Of a stretch of DNA of 5,508 bases, positions 1-4,165 are shown in pieces. The notes beneath the pieces were generated by a model. It was not told the DNA's origin and did no database searches. It was given only the letters and a program-made list of their open reading frames with translations. Each line of letters begins with the position of its first letter. The first letter of the stretch is position 1. The stretch comes from Patescibacteria group bacterium (GTDB lineage Bacteria; Patescibacteriota; SOKK01). The DNA lies in the NCBI GenBank assembly GCA_004374725.1, contig SOKK01000050.1, forward strand, positions 1 to 5,508, written 5' to 3'. Both the position numbers and the translations under genes were made by a program.

Positions 1-564
1 ACCTTCCTTTTCCGTTTCCCCTCCTTGAAAAATAACATTCTCAATTGACGCCCAGGTGCTGTCGCCGCTTTCAGGAACTACGATTGTTACCTCATCTCCT
101 GGTTTGGCCCTGAAATAAGTCACGCTAGCCAAAATGACCTTATAGGTTTTTTTGCCTTCAACCACAACATGGTATTCACCGTTTTCCTCTACCAAAGCTC
201 CTCTTAACATCTTCCTGGGGACCGGTCCAATTTGCTTATAAACAAAAGCGCCGCTCTCAGCAATCGTTAACTTTAACATATCACCCTCGACTAGTTTAGA
301 TTTACTTGCATAGTTTGCGGGAACAGGATACTTCTTGCCATCGTCAGCAACCATATTCTCTCCATCAAAGACTCCCTCAACTACATCTTTTGGTTTTTCT
401 CCAGGTTGGGCTTTAGGTAGTTCTTTCAGGCGCGCATCTACTTGAGCAGTAAATTCTTTATCTCCAGAAAGTTCTTCAACAATTTGCTTTGCCGCTCTTA
501 AGTTTGTTTCAGCTTCTTCAATTTTTTGTTTCAGAGATGTGATTTTTGGTATTTCCTTTGGCAT
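1..564 (-). CDS. Unrecognised protein, coiled-coil start plus beta-rich domain (3' end beyond window)
   Basis: The reading frame starts with ATG at 564 and stays open for 188 codons to the window edge, so the C-terminus is missing. I do not recognise a named family. Residues about 8-48 are charged and helical (likely coiled coil, starting LKQKIEEAETNLRAAKQIVE). A Pro/Lys linker follows at about 49-60. Residues about 61-178 alternate hydrophobic and charged residues with many glycines, as in a small beta-barrel (OB- or SH3-like) fold; notable pieces are YPVPANYASKSKLVEGD (79-95) and YFRAKPGDEVTIVVP (150-164). There is no signal peptide, membrane segment or cysteine. It lies 22 nt downstream of the Nudix gene on the same strand and is probably co-transcribed. 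No Shine-Dalgarno site precedes the ATG, whose upstream bases are almost all A and T. The coherent frame, codon use and soluble composition make it a real gene; the function is unknown, and a nucleic-acid or translation-related role would be a guess. Confidence 0.8.
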   Translation of the reverse strand, partial: MPKEIPKITSLKQKIEEAETNLRAAKQIVEELSGDKEFTAQVDARLKELPKAQPGEKPKDVVEGVFDGENMVADDGKKYPVPANYASKSKLVEGDMLKLTIAESGAFVYKQIGPVPRKMLRGALVEENGEYHVVVEGKKTYKVILASVTYFRAKPGDEVTIVVPESGDSTWASIENVIFQGGETEKEG

Positions 565-586
565 TTGTTTGTGTTTAATTATTATT

Positions 587-1072
587 TTATTCAAATTTTT
601 TAAGGGTATGATTATCTCTTGATTTCTCTAAAACACAATTATAATAATTCTTTTCCTTGTTTACAATCATCTTTTCTATCATCAGAAAATCACTAGGGAT
701 GATTTTATTTTTCATATTCTGAATATTGTCTAAATCGAACCACTCTAATTTGCCTTCCACACCATTCGTTATTTTAGTAGTCTTTGGTTCCAGTTCACAG
801 AGATGGAGTAAAAAATGATTGGTGATTTTTCCATCTTCAATTAGGTGTTCTGAAACAATTCCTACATAACTTTTAAACTCTGCTTTTATTTTTGATTCTT
901 CGTATATTTCTCGAGTTGCCGCCTCAGAAAGATGTTCATCTTTTTCTATTTTCCCACCCGGTAATCCTAAAAGTCCCACGTAATCCCCTTTCACTCTTTT
1001 AATAAGAAGAATTTTGTTGTCTTTGATTAGAGCAGAAATAACGACTGCTAATGGTAATTCTAATTCTTTCAT
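587..1072 (-). CDS. Nudix hydrolase
   Basis: A 161-residue protein of typical single-domain Nudix length, hydrolysing some nucleoside diphosphate linked to another group in the cytoplasm. The Nudix box GX5EX7REUXEEXGU is clear at residues 40-62: G40, E46, then REIYEE at 54-59 with the metal-binding pair E58/E59. The one departure is the penultimate box position, where the usual Gly is Lys (K61). The strand before the box, ILLIKRVKGDYVGLLGLPGG (21-40), is the normal lead-in. The C-terminal part (about 105-161) is Lys/Asn-rich and gives no specificity signature, so the substrate (oxidised dNTP, ADP-ribose, NADH or other) cannot be named. The ATG at 1072 has no Shine-Dalgarno site. A good promoter lies 44 bases upstream, overlapping the end of tgt, so the gene can be expressed independently. 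The next gene begins 22 nt after its stop. Confidence 0.9.
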   Translation of the reverse strand: MKELELPLAVVISALIKDNKILLIKRVKGDYVGLLGLPGGKIEKDEHLSEAATREIYEESKIKAEFKSYVGIVSEHLIEDGKITNHFLLHLCELEPKTTKITNGVEGKLEWFDLDNIQNMKNKIIPSDFLMIEKMIVNKEKNYYNCVLEKSRDNHTLKKFE

Positions 1073-1115
1073 AGTTACTAGTTTTTCTATTTGTTGTTAC
1101 ATGTTTTGCTTGATT

Positions 1116-1144
1116 ATTATAGCATCAAATCTTATACCTCTCAA
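1116..1144 (-). promoter_or_regulatory. Sigma70-type promoter for the Nudix gene
   Basis: On the minus strand, TTGAGA (1144-1139, 5 of 6 to the -35 consensus) is followed after exactly 17 nt by TATAAT (1121-1116, perfect -10). TGC lies directly before it, giving the extended -10 form TGnTATAAT. The predicted start is near 1109, leaving about 37 nt of 5' UTR before the Nudix ATG. The -35 box lies inside the last codons of tgt, and the -10 begins just past the tgt stop. Confidence 0.75.
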
Positions 1145-2249
1145 TAAACTTCTTTTTAAACTCCTCAAATCTATCTTTTTTAATTGACTCCCGAATATCC
1201 TTCATTAGACTCAAAATAAAGTGAAGGTTATGCAAGGTGGTTAGACGAATTCCCAAAATTTCGTTTGTCATCAGAAGATGCCTGAGATAACCGCAGCTAT
1301 AGTTTTTACAAGCATAACACTGACAGCCCTTTTCAATTGGATCTTTGTCTATTTTAAAACCTGCATTCTTAAGATTTACTCTGCCATCTTTGGTATAAAC
1401 TGCCCCATTTCTCGCGATCCTAGTGGGTAGCACGCAATCAAAAGTATCCATTCCCCTAGAAACGGATCCTAGAATCTCCAAGGGCGAGCCGACGCCAAGA
1501 AGGTGGCGCGGTTTGTCTTGAGGCAAAAGCGGCTCAACTACATCGAGGACTTCATACATTTTACTTGGCGGCTCTCCCACCGAAACTCCCCCAATTGCAA
1601 TCCCAGGCAGGTCTAGCCCAACAATGAATTTAGCGGACTGCTTTCTTAAGTCTGAATAAGTACTACCTTGGATAATTCCATAGAGGAATTGTTTATTACC
1701 CTCTTCCCAATATTTTTTACAATCTTCTGCCCAAAGATGAGTACGTTCCATTGCTTCTTTTGCTAACTTTTTGCTACAAGGATAGGGAGCACATTGATCA
1801 AAACTCATGATTAAATCAGCACCTAAATTCTCTTGGATCTCAATCACTTTTTTGGGAGTAAAGAAATGTTTTGAGCCATTAACATGGGATTGAAACTCCA
1901 TCCCCTTATTAGTAATTTTGTTCAACTTCGCTAAACTAAAAACCTGAAACCCTCCGCTATCTGTCATAATCGGTCTCTTCCAATTCATCATTTTATGTAG
2001 CCCGCCAAGTTTTTTGACTACTTGATCACCGGGCTGAAGATAAAGATGATAGGCATTTGCAAGAACTACTTGCGTCCCTAGACTTTCTAATTCCTCGGGG
2101 GTGATGGTCCTTACTGTTGCCAGCGTTCCCACCGGTAAAAAAGCAGGGGTATAAATAATCCCGTGGGGAGTCGTCAAAACTCCCAGACGGGCTCTGGTCT
2201 GTTTATCTTGCTTAATAACTTCAAATTGGAAGGATTTTTCCTTTGACAT
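1125..2249 (-). CDS. tgt: tRNA-guanine transglycosylase (queuine/preQ1 tRNA-ribosyltransferase)
   Basis: A full-length 374-residue TGT, the usual size of the bacterial enzyme. It swaps guanine-34 in GUN-anticodon tRNAs (His, Asp, Asn, Tyr) for preQ1 or queuine in queuosine formation. Catalytic and binding motifs are all present. TDSGGFQVFSL (96-106) has the general-base Asp97. SFDQC (149-153) has Asp151 and Cys153 of the substrate pocket. GIIQGS (191-196) and GGVSVGE (220-226) follow. FDCVLPTRIARNGAVYT (270-286) has nucleophile Asp271. The zinc site is C309, C311, C314 and H340, with the spacing of the Zymomonas enzyme. Val224 and Cys153 match the bacterial (preQ1-accepting) form rather than the eukaryotic queuine form. 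The start ATG at 2249 is supported by the conserved N-terminus (FEV...ARLGVLTTPHG); no Shine-Dalgarno site lies at normal spacing (an AAGGAG lies about 30 nt upstream, too far). The N-terminal codons overlap the -35 region of the divergent gene. Confidence 0.97.
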   Translation of the reverse strand: MSKEKSFQFEVIKQDKQTRARLGVLTTPHGIIYTPAFLPVGTLATVRTITPEELESLGTQVVLANAYHLYLQPGDQVVKKLGGLHKMMNWKRPIMTDSGGFQVFSLAKLNKITNKGMEFQSHVNGSKHFFTPKKVIEIQENLGADLIMSFDQCAPYPCSKKLAKEAMERTHLWAEDCKKYWEEGNKQFLYGIIQGSTYSDLRKQSAKFIVGLDLPGIAIGGVSVGEPPSKMYEVLDVVEPLLPQDKPRHLLGVGSPLEILGSVSRGMDTFDCVLPTRIARNGAVYTKDGRVNLKNAGFKIDKDPIEKGCQCYACKNYSCGYLRHLLMTNEILGIRLTTLHNLHFILSLMKDIRESIKKDRFEEFKKKFIERYKI

Positions 2250-2277
2250 TGACTTTAAAAGAAAGAGATGCTAGATT
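2243..2277 (+). promoter_or_regulatory. Candidate promoter for the small membrane protein gene
   Basis: On the plus strand, TTGACT (2249-2254, 5 of 6) is followed after 17 nt by TAGATT (2272-2277, 4 of 6) with an extended -10 TGC at 2269-2271. A second, perfect TTGACA overlaps just upstream (2243-2248) but at a spacing of 23 nt. The predicted start is near 2284, about 45 nt before the ATG. The -35 region overlaps the start codon of divergent tgt, so polymerase binding here could interfere with tgt initiation. Confidence 0.5.
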
Positions 2278-2316
2278 AACTCCTTAAGGAACGTATCCCT
2301 TTTAAAAATTTACTAC

Positions 2317-2321
2317 GGAGG
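2317..2321 (+). promoter_or_regulatory. Strong Shine-Dalgarno site
   Basis: GGAGG lies 7 nt before the ATG at 2329 and fixes that start. It is one of only two convincing Shine-Dalgarno sites in the window, the other belonging to rplL. Confidence 0.8.
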
Positions 2322-2328
2322 AACCGGT

Positions 2329-2649
2329 ATGGAAGATAAGATTAAATCCCACACTAAGCGGGAGCTTTTCCTCTGCGACAAGGGAGCATCAATCATTCTC
2401 ATTTTTGCCTTCTTATGCGCAATCGGCGGGGACAACCTTGTCCAGAGTCTTACCTCTTCTACCAAAATATCAACACTCAGTTCAATCCTGCCTTTAGTTC
2501 TACTATTCGCCCAGGTCATCACCGGCTGGTTAATATTCTATTCCCAAAGAGGGAGAGACCAAGTAATAAAAGGATTCTGGACTGCCGTCATCGTCATACT
2601 CGCTACTACCATTCCTTTCCTCTATCTCAGCTGGCGGGTAGATTACTAA
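2329..2649 (+). CDS. Small membrane protein of unknown function, three predicted helices
   Basis: A 106-residue protein that I do not recognise. Residues 1-18 are charged and hydrophilic. Three hydrophobic stretches follow: about 20-34 (short), 51-71 and 83-101. The short loops contain NLVQSLTSSTK and YSQRGRDQVIKG; the positive charges of the second loop (R74, R76, K81) suggest that it faces the cytoplasm. There is no cleavable signal peptide and no catalytic motif. Reality is supported by a strong GGAGG at the right spacing, a candidate promoter upstream, and an intrinsic terminator 16 nt after the stop: a complete single-gene transcription unit. It is the only plus-strand gene, sitting between divergent tgt and convergent rplL. 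An overlapping frame on the same strand (2415-2666) has no ribosome site and is not favoured. The function is unknown. Confidence 0.8.
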   Translation: MEDKIKSHTKRELFLCDKGASIILIFAFLCAIGGDNLVQSLTSSTKISTLSSILPLVLLFAQVITGWLIFYSQRGRDQVIKGFWTAVIVILATTIPFLYLSWRVDY

Positions 2650-2664
2650 CTCTCTCGACAAAAT

Positions 2665-2704
2665 AACCCCCTAAAACAATCATTGTCTAAGGGGGTTTTT
2701 TTAT
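2665..2704. terminator. Intrinsic terminator between convergent genes
   Basis: AACCCCC (2665-2671) pairs perfectly with GGGGGTT (2691-2697). A weaker inner stem (ACAA/TTGT core, near 2677-2686) closes the loop. Seven T's follow at 2696-2702 on the plus strand, making a strong stop for the membrane protein gene. Read on the minus strand the same stem is followed by TTATTTT, so it can also end the rplJ-rplL transcript, whose last stop codon is at 2723. Confidence 0.88.
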
Positions 2705-2722
2705 TCTTTAAAAAAGAACAGT

Positions 2723-3307
2723 TTATTTCAACTCTGCCTTTCCACCCGCGTCTTCAATCTTCTTCTTAATTTCCTCCGCTTCTTCTTTCTTTGCTTTCTC
2801 TTTAACTACTTTCGGTGCACCATCAACAATGTCTTTTGCTTCTTTCAAACCCTTGCCTGTAATATCACGGACAACTTTGATCACCGCAATTTTCTGATCA
2901 CCTGCTTCAGTCAATTCAATATCAAATTCACTTTTCTCTTCTTTACCACCTTGAGCTTCACCTCCTGCCGCACCCGCTTGAGCAACTGCAACCGGGGCAG
3001 CTGCTGAGACGCCAAAACGATCCTCAAGCGCTTTCACTAACTCCGAAAGTTCCAAGACGCTCATTTTCTCAATTTCTTCTACAAGTTCTTTGAACTTTGT
3101 CGGGACTTTCTTCTTGGGTTTCTCCTTCTTGGGTTCTTCTTTCTTCGGCGCTTCTTTTTTCGCTTCAACTTTTGGTGCTTCGGGCTTGGGAGATTCCTCC
3201 TTCTTGGGCTCCTCCTTTTTGGCCTCCATTTGGGGTTTTTCCTCGGGTTTAGCTTCAGGTTTTTTTTGCTCCTCTTTTGGAACTTCTGCTTTCTTTTCTT
3301 CTGCCAT
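2723..3307 (-). CDS. rplL: 50S ribosomal protein L7/L12 with a long Lys/Glu/Pro-rich N-terminal extension
   Basis: This is the multicopy ribosomal stalk protein that recruits and stimulates the translational GTPases. Residues 71-103 are the dimerisation/L10-binding domain ([29 protein letters not shown]). Residues about 101-122 are the Ala/Gly hinge. Residues about 127-194 are the globular factor-binding domain, with the conserved [31 protein letters not shown] core and a KAELK ending. At 194 residues it is about 70 longer than the usual 120-130, because residues 1-70 are an imperfect KKEEPKK/PKKEAPKK-type repeat ahead of the position where other L7/L12 proteins begin. The long start is supported by AGGAG 6 nt before the ATG at 3307; the internal Met codons (M27, M82) lack this. 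In the usual Thr-Gly-Leu-Gly-Leu loop the first Leu is Lys here. It is co-transcribed with rplJ and ends before a terminator. Confidence 0.96.
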   Translation of the reverse strand: MAEEKKAEVPKEEQKKPEAKPEEKPQMEAKKEEPKKEESPKPEAPKVEAKKEAPKKEEPKKEKPKKKVPTKFKELVEEIEKMSVLELSELVKALEDRFGVSAAAPVAVAQAGAAGGEAQGGKEEKSEFDIELTEAGDQKIAVIKVVRDITGKGLKEAKDIVDGAPKVVKEKAKKEEAEEIKKKIEDAGGKAELK

Positions 3308-3313
3308 GGTTAA

Positions 3314-3318
3314 CTCCT
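3314..3318 (-). promoter_or_regulatory. Shine-Dalgarno site deciding the rplL start
   Basis: AGGAG on the minus strand lies 6 nt before the ATG at 3307. It supports translation from the start of the Lys/Glu-rich extension and not from an internal Met. rplJ, the preceding gene, has no comparable site, which fits higher initiation on the multicopy stalk protein. Confidence 0.8.
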
Positions 3319-3340
3319 ATTTAAATTAATTAATAACAAT

Positions 3341-3459
3341 TGTCATTGCGAGCCCTCGCGTAAGCGGGGCGAAGCAATCCCGTGAGGGTTTAGAATAGTT
3401 CCTAAATCCTAACGGGATTGCCACGTCCCCCGCCATTCGGCGGGGTCCTCGCAATGACA
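3341..3459. repeat. Palindromic REP/MITE-like element in the rplJ-rplL gap
   Basis: Perfect 12-bp terminal inverted repeats, TGTCATTGCGAG (3341-3352) and CTCGCAATGACA (3448-3459), bound the element. Inside, GCAATCCCGT (3374-3383) pairs with ACGGGATTGC (3412-3421). A central stem follows: AGGGTTTAG at about 3385-3393 with CTAAATCCT, one wobble pair. Each flank also carries its own small GC-rich hairpin: CCCCGCC/GGCGGGG with an ATTC loop (3428-3445) on the right, and a CCC-CGC/GCG-GGG hairpin with a GTAA loop (3353-3369) on the left. It can therefore form a branched cruciform DNA or a cloverleaf-like RNA. The CATTGCGAG...GAAGCAATC style is familiar from interspersed repeats in many bacterial genomes. 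It has no coding capacity and lies 2 nt from the rplJ stop codon. Confidence 0.88.
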
Positions 3460-3461
3460 CC

Positions 3462-3980
3462 TCACTTACCTTCTTTAATTTGGTTTAAGGCATTAATAAG
3501 TCCTGTCATATTCCCGCGTAAAACATTCACAAATCCAGAAACTGGGGCATTGATAACATAGACAAACCTCGCTAACAACTCCTCATGCGATGGAAGTTTT
3601 GCCAATTCTTCGATGACGTCCTTCTCTACATATTTCCCTTCAAAAAATCCACCCAGAATTTCTGGAAGTTCATTTTCTTTGGAAAAATCTTTGATAATTT
3701 TAGAGGGTGCAACTTCATCTTTGTAGCCAAAAGAAATTGCCAAAGGACCTTTGAAAATTTCCTCTGGACATTCCAACTGTTTTTCTTTTAAGGCAATTTT
3801 AAAAAGACGATTCTTGGCAATTGCAAAATCAGCATCTTTTTCTTTTAACTTCTTTCTAAGTTCTTGAATTTGAGGAACTGAAATTCCGCGGTAATTTACC
3901 AAAACCGCCGCTTTCATCTTCCCCAAGCGCTCACTTAAATCCTTAACTAGTGCCTCTTTTTGCTTACGTGTCTTTGCCAT
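3462..3980 (-). CDS. rplJ: 50S ribosomal protein L10
   Basis: A full-length L10 of 172 residues (family about 165-175). It anchors L7/L12 dimers to 23S rRNA at the base of the stalk and, in other bacteria, represses its own operon. Family motifs are in order: VNYRGISVPQIQELRKKLKE (28-47), AKNRLFKIAL (55-64), FKGPLAISFGYKDEVAPSKI (76-95), GGFFEGKYVEKDVIEELAKLPS (110-131). A C-terminal helical region (about 132-170) has the INAPVSGFVNVLRG and INALNQI elements, whose last helix binds L7/L12 N-terminal domains. The ATG at 3980 gives the standard N-terminus (MAKTRKQKEALVKDLSERL). There is no Shine-Dalgarno site; the preceding bases are the U-tract of the leader terminator. rplL follows after a 154-bp gap filled mostly by a palindromic element. 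rplK-rplA (L11-L1), often upstream, are absent; rplJ has its own promoter. Confidence 0.97.
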   Translation of the reverse strand: MAKTRKQKEALVKDLSERLGKMKAAVLVNYRGISVPQIQELRKKLKEKDADFAIAKNRLFKIALKEKQLECPEEIFKGPLAISFGYKDEVAPSKIIKDFSKENELPEILGGFFEGKYVEKDVIEELAKLPSHEELLARFVYVINAPVSGFVNVLRGNMTGLINALNQIKEGK

Positions 3981-3989
3981 TTTGGATAT

Positions 3990-4015
3990 AAAAAATCTGC
4001 CTCGCCCAAGACAGA
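3990..4015 (-). terminator. Leader attenuator terminator before rplJ
   Basis: On the minus strand TCTGTCT (4015-4009) pairs with AGGCAGA (4002-3996) through 7 bp including one G-U pair. The loop is six bases or, with one more wobble pair, GGGC. Six T's follow at 3995-3990. It ends 9 nt before the rplJ ATG. A terminator this close to the start of an essential gene implies conditional read-through. Confidence 0.78.
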
Positions 4016-4082
4016 ATTCAAGGATTAAAACTCTTTCTTCTTGCCTCGGTAGGACTTAATGAAATGCCTACTGTCTTAAGCT
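3990..4082 (-). ncRNA. L10 leader RNA with attenuator
   Basis: This is the 5' leader of rplJ, about 100 nt from the predicted start to the ATG. Read on the minus strand it has the signature layout of L10 leaders. AAGACAG (4077-4071) runs into GTAGG (4071-4067), which pairs with CCTAC (4053-4049), followed directly by CCGAGG (4049-4044); this is the kink-turn-type L10 binding region of the family. Further down, CTGTCTT (4014-4008) is the exact complement of the early AAGACAG, so the two can pair. The same bases form the 5' arm of the terminator hairpin at 3990-4015. The RNA thus has two exclusive states, as in the B. subtilis rplJL leader, where L10-(L12)n promotes termination. Recognition is by motif and layout; no covariance model was run. 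Confidence 0.82.
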
Positions 4083-4088
4083 AGATCT

Positions 4089-4116
4089 AGTATAACAAGA
4101 TAAAATTTTTTGTCAA
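4089..4116 (-). promoter_or_regulatory. Strong promoter of the rplJ-rplL operon
   Basis: On the minus strand a perfect -35 TTGACA (4116-4111) is followed after 16 nt by TATACT (4094-4089, 5 of 6) with TGT directly ahead, an extended -10. The predicted start is near 4082, giving a leader of about 100 nt. The spacer is AT-rich. A 10-bp perfect palindrome (CTAGATCTAG, 4081-4090) overlaps the end of the -10 and the start site; its role is unknown. Confidence 0.85.
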
Positions 4117-4117
4117 A

Positions 4118-4146
4118 TGAAAAACCGGCGATTCAATCCGCCGGTT
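4118..4146 (-). terminator. Intrinsic terminator after the ThyX-like gene
   Basis: On the minus strand AACCGGCG (4146-4139) and CGCCGGTT (4130-4123) form a perfect 8-bp GC-rich stem with an 8-nt loop, continuing into five T's (4124-4120). It lies 20 nt after the stop codon at 4166. Only three bases separate its T-tract from the -35 box of the rplJ promoter, so one transcription unit ends where the next begins. Confidence 0.85.
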
Positions 4147-4165
4147 AATCGGTTTTTACGAGGTC

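Noticed and set aside
584..638. Possible extra promoter just before the left-edge gene (TAAAAT- and GATAAT-like boxes)
   Set aside because: The region is so AT-rich that such boxes arise by chance, and no good -35 box lies at a suitable distance.
2313..2522. Minus-strand open frame opposite the membrane protein gene
   Set aside because: Antisense shadow with no supporting signals; would overlap the opposite-strand ribosome site.
2415..2666. Second plus-strand frame overlapping the small membrane protein gene
   Set aside because: No Shine-Dalgarno site, runs into the terminator region, and its composition looks like an out-of-frame reading; the 2329 frame has the ribosome site and membrane helices.
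3090..3329. Plus-strand open frame opposite the start of rplL, rich in Phe, Ser and Gly
   Set aside because: It is the antisense image of the Lys/Glu/Pro-rich repeat of rplL; no ribosome site or promoter.
3341..3459. Palindrome between rplJ and rplL as a rho-independent terminator
   Set aside because: No T-tract follows the main stem on either strand, and termination there would cut off rplL; it fits a REP/MITE-like repeat better.
4081..4090. Perfect 10-bp palindrome CTAGATCTAG as a repressor operator
   Set aside because: It overlaps the -10 and the start site, but a single short palindrome in AT-rich DNA is weak evidence; noted with the promoter only.
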